From positions 1 to 64,000 of the forward strand of contig CAJQUW010007822.1 in NCBI GenBank assembly GCA_907163375.1: a DNA stretch of 64,000 nt. Direction: 5' to 3'. The DNA comes from Prostheceraeus crozeri (Eukaryota > Platyhelminthes > Polycladida > Euryleptidae). This document shows, piece after piece, positions 11,901 through 23,700 of this stretch. Position numbers and translations under genes: made by a program. Numbering within the stretch: position 1 is the stretch's first letter; every line of letters begins with the position of its first letter. Below the pieces are notes generated by a model that saw only the letters and a list, made by a program, of their open reading frames with translations, was not told the DNA's origin and made no database searches.

Positions 11901-13260
11901 ACACGACTCTTGCATTGGTCAGTGATAATCAACGCCTATGATGAATGGTACATTATAGTCAAACACGAAGATTGGCTGTTGCTTTAAACTGTCATTCTTA
12001 ACTTTCACGAACTGACTTGCCCGCTGTACTTTTTGAATCAAGCAGAATTTCACTATATCGTTTCAGAAATACATTCGGCAGTCATCCAGAATCGCTTTAA
12101 CTTTTATTTGTAAAATCATATAGAATCACAGTTGACCATATTCTGGAATTAGATCAGTCCGAATACAAATCTTTAATAATCGTTCCCAGACGATTTAAAT
12201 CGAAATATTGGATGAAAAAATCACAAAGAAGTGCTTTTCAAGCCAATCAGAAGAACATGCGTGACAAGTTATCAAAACCGATAACCCTATTTATCAGTTT
12301 GTCAATTGAAAAATGAATAAGACGAAAACATGCCATGCGAGTCAAAATTGCTTTTCTTTGGAAAACATTACTTTATCATAGCCTCAGAGTTCCTTACTTC
12401 AGTATTAGCACCATCAAATCACCATTGTAAGTACGCGAATGGCAAACTTGTTGCCTACATGTCCATAAAATAGGTCACAACCTAAGGCAGAAAGGGAAAT
12501 GGATTTTATAGCTCATTCTGATGTTTGCGAACAGGATGATATTCACACTCGTTTTCAATACAACTGAAAGCATGAATATTCCCAAAGTGATTCTCGGTAC
12601 GCATGGTTTGTGACTGCGATGAATTAACCGTACTTATGACTGCATTAAGTTTTCCTATTCTTGTACAGTTTTATTTCATTTTGTTCAATCAACTCCTGTG
12701 AAATGAAAAATAGTAGCCTAGACCAGATTCATATATCATGGGATTCACAGTTTCCTCAATAGGTTGTCTCTTGCATTCACTCATCCTGGATCTATGTAAT
12801 TCTGAATCAAAAGAGTTCGAATGCTAACATTTTGCAAGATTTTGTAAGGATGAACAACCGTAAGGATGTGGAAGCAACCGTACATGTCTCAGGTGGATTC
12901 ACCATCCTTCATCACTGCACAAATGAGAGAACATTAATTTATAATATCTATGTACAGAGTTCAAATTTTCGAAAGTGCAATAATAATCAATGAATAAATA
13001 GCACGTCACAATTGTGACCGCCGACATTAAGGCAAGTAGCGGGGATCGATTGTCCACCAAAGCATCTTAAACATAGAAATTGATAACAATCAGCCTCTAG
13101 AATGGAAGTAAAGCTTCATGCAATGCACAATAGTACACAACTGTAGATAAACAATCTATTTCTATGATCTTAAACCATGTCGTACCATGTCGTACCGTGT
13201 CGTGAATGCAATTAACAGCAATGAAATTAAATAAACGACAGATCAAATTGCCATGCAAAA
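8902..13260. other. Non-coding, AT-rich
   Basis: No gene or element is recognised. A small hairpin GACGCGTTAGCGTC lies at about 10399-10412. Confidence 0.55.
13170..13205. repeat. Short tandem repeat CCATGTCGTA
   Basis: There are three near-perfect units of ten bases. Confidence 0.8.
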
Positions 13261-13261
13261 G

Positions 13262-13302
13262 ATGTGCGGCTGGTAGGATTCGAACCTACGACCAAGGTTA
13301 TA
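13262..13302 (-). tRNA. tRNA 3'-half-like fragment
   Basis: On the - strand, GGTCGTAGGTTCGAATCCTA then CCAGCCGCAC makes a complete T-arm with loop TTCGAAT, an acceptor 3' strand and a discriminator-like base. No matching 5' acceptor GTGCGGC or D-arm lies within 150 bases. It is therefore a partial tRNA, pseudogene or the head of a SINE, not a functional tRNA gene. Confidence 0.5.
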
Positions 13303-14460
13303 ACACAGATTATAACATAGATCATAATGATTAGGTAGGTTTATTTAAGTTCACTCAGAAAACATGATTCAGACCAGTTCCTTCAGAAATATTCATCATG
13401 CGATCATCTCATTTAGATCATGTCTTGGCCGTAATACAATCTTTCGCTAAACATGCATTCTACATTGACGATTAAATGTTCCTAGTTTTGCTGGATTTTG
13501 TTGTATCGTGGTTAAAAGCTAAAGTGTCCTAAACCCTACTCAACAAATTCATACGTAGATTTTTCATAATTTGCGAAGCTTCATGCTTTGTAGGCCTATA
13601 GACCTACATTTCCAGTTTTTTCGATTTCAACTTGACGACTTCTGTGATAACAACGATAACTTTAATTCGTCCGTGAAGGCAACTTTGGCACGTACCATGG
13701 ATACGGAGTCGGAGTCGCAGTCCTAACAAATGATAGAACTCCGGCCTACAACTAGACCCGAAATATAGTACAAACAAATCATTTATCCTCTTGCATGGCT
13801 GTCACTGTTTTGATGTCAACTTTCTCCGTCAAAAGAAAATACAGAGACAGCAGTGCATGCAAAGCTTGTAATAGTTGAGGGAATGAACCGTGATAGCGAA
13901 AAAAGGATCTTCGTTTCACTCGTGATTTAGTAGAGAATACAAGCCTTCCTAGCCTCGATCACACATACGCGCCGAAGGTCATATCGGAGACAAAGGTAAA
14001 ATATTAGTTTGCCTGAGAACATTACCTCCTACCCCAGCTTCAATCGTGTGTGATCGTTCCTCCATAGCGCATGTTAAAATGTACTCATACTTTTGGAGAA
14101 GGATGAGGGATTTTCCTGCCTGGTAGAGACTGAAGAAAAACTGTGTGAATTACACACCAACAAGTATTGTGCAAAGTTGGTAGACTTTCATAGAAAATGA
14201 TTGATTTGATACAGCAATGATCACTGAAATCAGGCTCAGGTAAGCCTTTAATGATCTATGACGTAGGTTACCAGAACCACAGAGTAGGTATATTAGGTAA
14301 AGTGGTAACTCCGCATTTATTAAATTCCCAATGTGTATACACTTAAGAGATGGCTGAAGGCGGGAGGACCATAATGAATCAATGATGTGAAAAAAATCAG
14401 TTTTCTCTCCCGAGTAATTTAATGCCACTAAATAATTACGAATAAAAAATATGTACACAG

Positions 14461-14491
14461 CCGACGTTTCGGGTCCAGACCCTTTCTCAAG
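14461..14491 (-). ncRNA. PLE terminal motif, hammerhead-like
   Basis: Read on the - strand this is TTGAGAAAGGGTCTGGACCC then GAAACGTCGG: a TGAG-A-A box, a GGGTC/GACCC stem, then GAAAC. PLE terminal repeats are known to carry hammerhead ribozyme motifs, and this has that layout with a degenerate first box. It is probably the 3' region of the PLE at 14930-16225. Confidence 0.5.
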
Positions 14492-14769
14492 GCAAGGCAG
14501 CAATAATATGACAGTGTCTAAACTGGCTCGTTAGATACGCAGTATAGCTCCGGTTGTCTCATGACGTCTGTTCATTTTAGGATGGCACTTATTGATTAAT
14601 CGCGATTCCACCACGCTTGTTTCAACAGGACGAATATGACGGTCAGGATAAGGCTAAGATATAGCGTCGCTAAGGATACGGGAAATCCTTATCTGGTTTC
14701 ACGAATACGGGCCTTTGTTATTTGGAATAGCAGTGACTGAATTTCTGCGCTATGACGACCGATGAAACG

Positions 14770-14998
14770 AATCAGTGTGACTGGGTCCAGCTGGACCCAT
14801 AGATTTACTAAAAGGTTTGCGATGTATTGCAATTATTTAAACAACAGCTAATACATTTTCACTTGGCAGTTATAATTGACATATCGATACAGATAAAGTC
14901 CAGTGATATCAATAATAAATAATGAAAACTTAATAAATAACAGCAAGTGATCTGGAAAAATGGGTCCACGTGGACCCAGAAAACCCCCCGAGGGTTAA
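14770..14998. mobile_element. piggyBac-like MITE inserted in the PLE
   Basis: The right end is TTAA (14995-14998) preceded by a CCCTC-type terminus and the palindrome TGGGTCCACGTGGACCCA (14960-14978). A matching CTGGGTCCAGCTGGACCCAT lies at the left (14779-14799). The TTAA target and a subterminal palindrome are typical of piggyBac relatives. The first about 20 bases of the left end are not recognisable. The PLE coding region stops exactly at the TTAA. Confidence 0.55.
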
Positions 14999-16225
14999 GC
15001 AGCGAAGAAATTCAACATCAAAATCATCAATCGAACCGTTAACAAGACAGGTCTTACTGTGTTCAGACAAAGCACTTAGATCATTTTTATTACAAATACT
15101 GAGACTGTGTTCGTTGTATCTAATGTAGAATGGTCTAGCAGTTTTACCTATATATTTATCACCACACTTTCTACAAGAGAATTGATATACAACACACGAT
15201 GTCTCACAGTTATGATTTTGGGATAGCTTGTTGCATATTCTACAATCATTGTGTTTACTTTTTTTGCATATTTTCTTCAAAACATTACGCAGTTTTTTGT
15301 TGCCCGTACTGACGAGACGGACATTCAACCTATGTTTTCTTATTTGGTAATTAATTTTCCGATTAAGACTGTCGCTTATAAACGGTAACTTCAAAATGCT
15401 TTTTTTATCATCGTTGAATTTTACTAGTTTTATTTTTTTGGGTCATTTCTATCAGACACACTCAAATCCTTATTAGCGTCACCATTAAATTGTAAGTTTT
15501 TACATTTTTTCTCCGATTCCATTTTAATGCTATGAGAGCGTTGAACTACACTGATTACGTGTGTCTATTGCGCTCTGTTTTACGAAATTAGTTTTGACGG
15601 AGCTCGGTATAGCCAACTATCTTTTTTCAGAGCATTGCCAGACGATATGTCTTTTACATATTTTTTGTGCATGATTTTCCTATTCTCTAACCAAATACTT
15701 AAATCTAAAAAATTCAGTAACCCATCTTCGGGGTTTTCAATGGTAAACTTTATGTTGTCATCAATCGAATTGAATGTCTCTAATATGAAGTCACAGTATT
15801 CTTTGTTTCTTTGGAACGGACCGATGATGCAGTCATCAATGTATCTTTTATAAATCAAGTTATTTAACTGTAGGCGTGAATTTATAATAGACATTGCCTT
15901 TTCTTCTGTATAACCCATGAATATGATCGAAAATGGGGGTGCATAATGAGGAGGGGGTCCATCGGACACCCTTTAATTTGTAAATAATTTCTATTGTTAT
16001 ATTCAATCTCATAGTTGTAGGAGACGAATTTGATCATGCTGATGAATTGATCTGGAGTAATTCCGAAGTTATCAATATCAGTCCAATGATTTTTAGCGAA
16101 ATCAGAAATCACGCAAATAGCTCTATCAATTGGAACGCTGGGGTAAAGGTTCACAATATCCTAAAGAAATAAATGTGGAATTTTCGGCTATGTCATTAGA
16201 GTTTAATTTCTCGAAATCATTCATT
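14930..16225 (-). mobile_element. Penelope-like element, broken copy with RT and GIY-YIG regions
   Basis: On the - strand, reverse-transcriptase blocks of the Penelope class are visible (NLYPSVPIDRAI, YLQIKGCPM, KRYIDDCIIG, LNFLDLSIW). They are followed by the element's GIY-YIG endonuclease (YQFSCRKCGDKYIGKTARPF, then YNEH). It is truncated at its 5' side and broken several times, so it is a fossil. Its 3' part is interrupted at a TTAA near 14995 by a piggyBac-like MITE, and PLE-type 3' sequence resumes around 14461-14491. Confidence 0.85.
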
Positions 16226-16229
16226 AGTT

Positions 16230-17270
16230 ATGATTTTCGTTAGTTATGACTCAGTCAGTCATTAGTGCAGGCCTATATACTTTCGATTTTATTAAATAAA
16301 CTGAGGGGATATAGTTGGTAATTGTTACCAAATGTGAGAAATGCAAATTTATGCAGTTTGAAGAAATTGCCACGGAAGTGAGTGATCATGATTAGTGTAA
16401 TGCAGAAGGAATGATGGTATTTCACAGATTCTCAGTGTCATGACAGCCTAGATTTAGTGTCTGCTAAACTACCAATTAGATGGGTTTCTAATAGTTTCAT
16501 GCTCAACCTCAGGAGTATTTTCTTAAGCGTGATCATGTCACAGGCAACCTGCCACTGGCACAGCAAAATAACTTAATCAAAGACAATGATTTCCATTAAC
16601 TTTGAAAGATGTAAATGAGTCCAGATCACTATTCAGATTCAAGAAATGAAACATGAATTTAGTGAATCATAAAATCATGCCAGTGAAAATTGAATTAAAA
16701 GCTTGAAATTTCAACCAAGAAGCACGAATAACATCGCGAATTTTGATGACTTCCATTATAATACGGATCATTAAATTCCCTTGATAATCAGCTTAATTTC
16801 CGCTTTGTTGGGATGCTCATTACCAAATGTTCATTCCTTTTGATATCCAACTTGCTTCATACTACTTATATGGGAGAGTCATCTCGGTAGTATATAAATT
16901 GGCAAAATTTTGACTTTTTAAAACTTCTCAAATAATTTTTTTAGACCACCGGAACAAAAAACTGAATCTTTTGATATAAAAATTTTCACTATATACAGAT
17001 ACTTTTTTGAGTCGACACTCTACCTATCTCTCCTCTATGTGACAGGTTATGGCCTAAGAAAGAGAACTGGACTTAATTGTGGCGATAATGATCAGAATCA
17101 GCTAGAAAAATCTCGACAGCCGCGGCCTCGGTGATGAAGTAGGATAAGGTTCTCAGAAATCGTGGAATCAATAATTTGATAGTAAATACTATAAAGTCTA
17201 CACATTTTTACAAGAATATCGGTACAACTGAGGGCATCTTTTACAATTAAATGCGCCACGAAAAAATCTG
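16230..17270. other. Non-coding
   Basis: I see nothing I can name between the PLE and the hAT-like end at 17273. Confidence 0.55.
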
Positions 17271-17729
17271 TCCAGGGTTTCCGCGGTTTTCAAGGATCGT
17301 TTCTCCAGGAGTTTCCAGGAGCCTTCTGATGGAATTTCCAGGAGTCTAATACAATACTATTTCCAAACGGATTTTACATAATTCGTGATACACCAAATAC
17401 AAGTTCTTTGCATTAGCCTACATATGCAAGTGAAAGAGCAACTAATTATGCAAAAGCTCAGTGTACCGCAAACTATGTTCCTCCAGCCGTTGACTCGATC
17501 CAAAAATTGGGATATTGCGGCCGGAAGGTCTGATTTATGAGTTCTCATTGCCTTCATTTCAATCAGAAGTGGGAATTAAGAGGTCTGAATTTATCTATCG
17601 ATTGCATCGAACCGTTGAAATCTGACTTCTAGACAAGATTCAATGAATTTAGATCCCAGAAATTATTCTTTACTCTTCTGACTGATCCATGGGTTTTTTC
17701 AACCAGATGAACTGATCGCATGCATCATT

Positions 17730-18079
17730 TGTATCTACGGAAGCTCAGTTTCACTATCGTTGCATAGCGTTAAGTGTATAAAACGATCCTCTTATCTGAC
17801 TTGTAGAACATTCACAGCCTCAGAATTAGACAACTGCTCGTCATTTGTCTGTAGACAACAATCACAGGAAATTCATGATCACAGCTGTACTTTGTATTCT
17901 AACTGAGTATCCAAGATACCAATCCTTCATCCCAGGGTTCAAGTAACACTTCTCAGTCATGTTGTAGTGTCACTCAGTGATAGATCAAGTCTTTCTAAAC
18001 CCAATGTGACCAATTTTATCGAAATTTTATGATTTTGGAAAACTTGAAAAATGTGGGGGGGGGGAAGAATAGAAGCACC
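17730..18079 (-). mobile_element. GGTAC-type MITE, truncated copy
   Basis: On the - strand it begins GGTGCTTCTATTCTTCCCCC and aligns along about 300 bp with the element at 60716-61133 (shared blocks GACTTGATCT, CACTGAGTGA, CTTGGATACTCAG, GATTGTTGTCTACA). The far end is not recognisable. Confidence 0.75.
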
Positions 18080-18320
18080 CATGATAATTCTAAAATGCGG
18101 CCGATAAGTATTACTGATAAGGAACTATGGGTATTTACTTGAATTTGGCCGGAAGGGGTTCAAAGTTTGCGGAACCCTGCAATAGCTTTAACGTACGTAG
18201 TTGATGTCTGCTACTCACTTGATTATATTTTCATAATCTATTTTTTCATTTTTTGTCTTTTTATGCATCTAGTTATGTTCCATTTGTCTCTATCGATTTT
18301 CAATTCAAGCAAATATACCT

Positions 18321-18344
18321 TTACTTACTTACTTACTTACTTAC
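18321..18344. repeat. (TTAC)n microsatellite
   Basis: About six units of TTAC or CTTA are in perfect tandem. Confidence 0.95.
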
Positions 18345-19774
18345 CAGTTCTCCGTTCGGTGCACCGAAATGTGCGAATTTCGATCAAATTGATACTTTAC
18401 TGTGAAGCTTCAATTATAATTAGCCAACCAGGAGAACATTGCTCAATTCAATTCACAATAAATTTCTATATGATGAAAATGAAACCTTTTGAAAATCACG
18501 ATTGTTTCATAAAATAAACAATGTATTTCCTAATGTTGAGGGAAAATGTGAAAAGATGACGGAAATTCGACACTACAAGCTCATGATAAATCATTGCAGT
18601 CCACGGGATCCCGATTCCCGCGACCTCCAAATTTTGAAATCTCATAGTGAATACCGTGTAGGTCTACCCTGCTGTTGCTCCTCTCGCTATAAGATAGCCT
18701 ATATATGTAGGCTATCTCAGCATTCCAGTGGCCAAGGGGATCAATCTGAAAGATTTTCTTCTTGGCTGCCAATACTGCTCTAAGCCGATCGCAATGTCGA
18801 ATCTTGACCTTCCTCATGGTAACTTGCAGACACCGTAAAATTGCTTCGAGCCTGTCTACTTTCTTGATGTGCTCAGCTACTTTGAAATAGAATCAAAAAT
18901 ACAATCTTCCTTTGCTGCATATCATCTTAAAATGAATCATTTAAAATCCCAACGTTTCTTCCGCCAATGACTTAGCAAATAAGTCACTGTTATTCTTTCA
19001 ATCATTTTTTGTTGCATCCACATAATTTCGATTTTCATATAATTTAAATGAATTCTATTAGAACGCTTCACACAAGCATCATGACAGTCATTTGCAAGTG
19101 TTGGCAAAATAGAATTAAAGAATGCCTTTGCAAGTCTGTTTCAAATTCTTTAGCACTATTGGAATTTTCCAATTAGGTCTACCTACTCTATAAAATTTAC
19201 AGTGAATTCTAGAAAATATAAATGTTTAGCATGAAGGGTATAGAGACCCTGCCTACAAAATTTTAATATTTTAAGTGACTATCATACGACAATCTAGAAC
19301 GCGCGACAAGACATATTTCGTCTATACTTTAATAAGTGCTTCAGATTTTTTTTTAAAAATTTTGGGTACCACGTGCGGCTAGCGGACAGCCCAAATGCAA
19401 GAAAAAATCAATACGATATTATATGCGACGCGGCTTCATTTCAAATCCACATGCCGGTATTCAAAATGTTCTTCAAAGCACGAGTTGTTTCTTTCATGAA
19501 CTACGGGCTGCAATGACAAGAGCGTTTATTAAATTTCCTGAAGGAAATGACCTTCAAAACGTCTAAGATGCGTAGCTGGAAAATTCTCATTCTACAAAGC
19601 TAAGAATGTAAATGAATTCATTGCATTTCCTTTGTAATAATAGAGATTTATCATTAAAAATGTCTAGTGATCAAGTGGAGATGCCTTCATTTATCTACCA
19701 TAATTACAAAATTCCAACTGCCATGTTAGGTAAAAATTCAAATTCCAGGATTTTCCAGGATCGCGGAGACCCTG

Positions 19775-20633
19775 TCTGTCAGTATTTATATGCAACTTAA
19801 ATATGCTTTTAACAGGAATGAGAACATGAAAGATTCGGAAACAATAGCAGTGGGGTGCTCAAATTGAAATGCAACATCAATATTAGTTATGGATTGATCT
19901 GATAAATGTTAGAGATACTCATCCCTCATGTATTCTACGTGAATTAACAATTAAATTTTAATATAATGAAGGATAAATACTGATCCGATATCCAAACACT
20001 ATTTTGTGAAATCAAAAAGTCTTGTTTATTCCAGTGTAAATAATATATTTTCGGTCCTTTCTATCAGAATTAACAAAAATTCTAAAATAACATAAAAACC
20101 ATTTGATCTCAATGATTCAAGACAAAGTCAAAAATTGAACGGAATTCAGTAGGAAAATAACATTTACCAATACCAATCGAGTAACACTTTTGTGAGAAAA
20201 ACATAGAATGTGTTGTAGCTATAACATTTGTTCATACTTGTTACATTTTCCCAGAAGGTGAGCATTATGGCATTCTGCGGTTCCTTCACTGGTTCTTATA
20301 ATCGCCAATAGCGGAAACCGATTTGAGTAAAAAATTTAGTTGACAGAAATAATATGCATAAAATAATCATGCACCGCTATGTCTGTACATAATGAGGATG
20401 TCAAAACCCATTTGGAAATACACAAATCACAGCCTATACAAATTCAAAATACTTTGATGAAGGCATTTAGCGATTCAACGATCGCTTTCTATAATTCCTT
20501 CAAAAATTCAACCACCTAATTATTCGTTGAACGATTGAAGACCACATGTTTTTTTTTAAACCCGAAAGTCATGGAAATCGAAGGAAAGGTCATTTTTATA
20601 AACACACAATTGAAATCAGAAAATAAGAAATCG
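19775..20633 (-). other. Probable 3' UTR and downstream flank of the AIG1-like gene
   Basis: This lies downstream of the terminal stop at 20634. It is AT-rich and has no coding frame. The first AATAAA on the - strand lies near 20033, which would give a 3' UTR of about 0.6 kb if used. Confidence 0.4.
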
Positions 20634-20725
20634 TTAATCTTTGCGCAAATTTCGGCTTCTAGGTCGATCCCTTGGTGATTTCGATCTGTGTCCGTGTTTT
20701 GAGCTTCCGTTCTTGCTAAATGCTC
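20634..20725 (-). CDS. AIG1/ADTRP-like gene, terminal coding exon (basic tail)
   Basis: A strong acceptor (pyrimidine tract ending CTTGCAG) lies at 20726-20728. Read in the phase required by the previous exon, it completes a Gly codon, gives 29 residues (AFSKNGSSKHGHRSKSPRDR, then PRSRNLRKD) and ends at a TAA at 20634-20636. Family members end in a short basic cytosolic tail, which fits. The 18-kb distance from the previous exon makes this less certain than the others. Confidence 0.7.
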
Positions 20726-23700
20726 CTGCAAGATTGGGAAACGAAGAAGTCAGTAGTCATCAATAAGAAATCACTATTTATGTAAATTTTCAAAACCTAT
20801 GACTTTTCATCGGACGATTACGGTACTGTCTCGATGCAATACTTGTGTGATGATCTACAACTAAACTTATATAGACGTAGTGATCTTCCTAGATAATGCA
20901 GAGATTAATTAATAATTTCACAATGCGGTCATGTATCGATAAACAAAAAGCCTATCGGCGAATAATCATATTTTAGGTTGATTGCTGACACGTTTCGATC
21001 AGGGATTGCACCGGGTCAAGATCCGGATCCGGCAGGTCTGGGTGTAAATATCCGGATCCGGTGTGATATCCGCCCGGATCCAGCGAAGAGCGTTGAAGAT
21101 AAAATGTTGATGGTCATTAATGCTGCGGAAAATACTATTTGACGATTGAAGTTATAAAAGTTATAGAACCTCAAACTAGTTTTTCTCGTTACTCACTTAG
21201 AGTTGGGAGTGCATGTGGGCAGCTAGGAATGCGACTATAAATCTGAATAGAGATGTTCTATCCAGGAATATCTGTAACTCGATACTGAATGACCATCTAC
21301 TAAGGTTACAGAAAAGATGAAGTAACTTTTCCATGCTTTGTTCACTCTAATTGTCATGTTACCGTTGTGAGCTTGTAACCACTGCACCCACTTTACTAAT
21401 CTACACTTAGAAATGAATGGACATCCATGAATTTCAAAGCTTATAACATGACGAAAGATTAATTGTGATTCTCCAGACTTATGGTATTGGTCCAACTATC
21501 TTACATTATACTTACAATGAACAATAGCTGTAATTATCCATAAGTTTATAATAGTGGGATATCCGCTTATCAGTTAAAAAAGCACAAATAAAAGCAAGCT
21601 TGTTGTCTATCCTTTCTTTTAATTAAATGCACGTGCCTATCAATATCAAAATTGGTCTGGATAAATCTCTTTTTTGATTAACAATCATGGTAAATATACA
21701 CTTAATTTATACAAAAATTCAGCTTTAGTTATCATGTCTTAAGAAAGAGTACACATTTATCTATGCTCGGCCTCAGATTGTATTATCGTTATTTTAAATG
21801 CTTGTAATCATCTATTGATATTTAGTAATGATATTTCGTAAAAATGGTATAATAACAACTGAGAACCAGAGTGACAACTACAGTTGGCGATAGCAAAATC
21901 CTTGGATTTCAATATCACTTCATTAGTATGTATTATGAAATGCATAATTTAAAATGAATTTCAGAAACCAGGCTATTAAATATTTCATGATAATGAAAAC
22001 GAATTACATGCAATTTTATCACTGTTGACAATAGGATCCGGGATCCGGATGCCTGAAAAAAACCGGGTATTTGCAATCCCTGATTTCGATCCATGATGAC
22101 TCAGAAAAGAATGGATAAACAATTGAAATAAAGACAATAAGAATGAAGTTGTCTATGGAAGTCAATAAAACGTGATAAATCTGAAGCTACAACGTTTTAT
22201 TGACTGACATAGACAACTTCATTCATTATATAATCAAGTTAGATCTCTCTGAAAAAGAGATCGAAGTGACATTGTTCATAGACATCTTTAACTAGCATCC
22301 TGCAAGTGCTTTCCATGCATTGTGATATGAAGCACTTGATTGAAGATATATTACCTTTCAAATGACAGCCTAAATCGTCGGCGCGTAGCGCCAGACGATT
22401 TAGGCCATAGAAATTAACAATACCATAGAAAGTCCTAGAATGGAAATTGCATGAAAATTATGGCACACGCCGGGGGAACTTAGTTGGGGCAAAATGTAAA
22501 TTGTACGAGCTGGTTTCCTTGTTTTCTGATTAGCATTTATGTTTATGAAGCCAATTTGTGATCTGGATTGTTGCCCCTTGTCCAAAGATCATTTACACAA
22601 AAGCAATAAAGAATTGACGAAATACTGCGGCGACAGGATGACAAAGAAGGAAATCCTTTAAAACGTTCTGTACGTTCATCATTTTCAAATATCGTTCCTA
22701 TAATCTATCATGAGTATAATCAGACACATATGCAACTTGTAATGTCGATTTACAGATCATGCATTACTCCAGCTTGAAATCAGAGGCCAAAAAATCTTCG
22801 ATTATCCATTTTACTCTAAAGGGTTCTCCTGTTCATCATATTTGAACAATTTTCAAAATCTTTGCATGCTTTCGAATATCAGCTTCGAAAATATCATCAC
22901 ACTATATCACATGAGTCATTCAATGATTAGTTGAAAAGTTCCAGCGACATTTTATTTATCTGAGAAATGATTGTAGGTAAAGAAGCTTTGAGTGTGTTTA
23001 CTCCAGAAAAGTACTAGGTTTCTTAACCGCTTGAAGGAGAAATTATCCAATAATTAGAGTTCTATCTGTGAATTCTTCAGATGTTCTTACAACAAGTACA
23101 CCGACCACTTTCAGTTATGACTGTAAACCAAATTTTAATTCGCATTCCAGTATTGAAAAATTGGAAAATAGTTGTCAATGACTGCTACAAATAGATATAT
23201 TAATCCATGGAATAGTAGGCTATTTCACATGAAACAATACCACCATCTCACTTAAAATTCTCTGCATGAAAATCCTGTAATTAGGTGTCAACAACTTCCA
23301 CAACCAACTTGACAAATAGTTTGACTATGATACAATGTTTTAGATCGAATCTGATCTACAAACCATAGATTTTCCATGTGCCATCATTGTACATAGGCAA
23401 GATATCAAACTTCCATTCTAGTGTATTATTATCTACTTCTATGATTTAGGCTGATCATTTGAAAGGTAATATATGCATTGTTACTGAACCTAAAATCTAT
23501 GACATTAAAAATCCAAGATTTTGATCTGTAAAAGACGCAAATCTATGATAATTTCTATACAGCCCATGCAGTTCATAGCATTAAAGCATGGACTATTAAT
23601 AGCATTAAAGCATGCTATATTATAGAGGTCCATGATTAAAGTGTGGAAAGCTTGAGATATCTACGAATACAAATTGTGAACCATAGGAATCACCTCAAAG

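Larger units (their letters stand above)
17273..19774. mobile_element. Possible hAT-like element, paired ends CAGGGTTTCCGCGG
   Basis: CAGGGTTTCCGCGG starts at 17273 and CGCGGAGACCCTG ends at 19774, with TTTCCAGG repeats near each end, a common hAT layout. The flanks share TCTGTC but are offset by two bases, so these may be ends of two copies rather than one 2.5-kb element. A copy of the GGTAC MITE family (about 17730-18079) lies inside. Confidence 0.4.
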
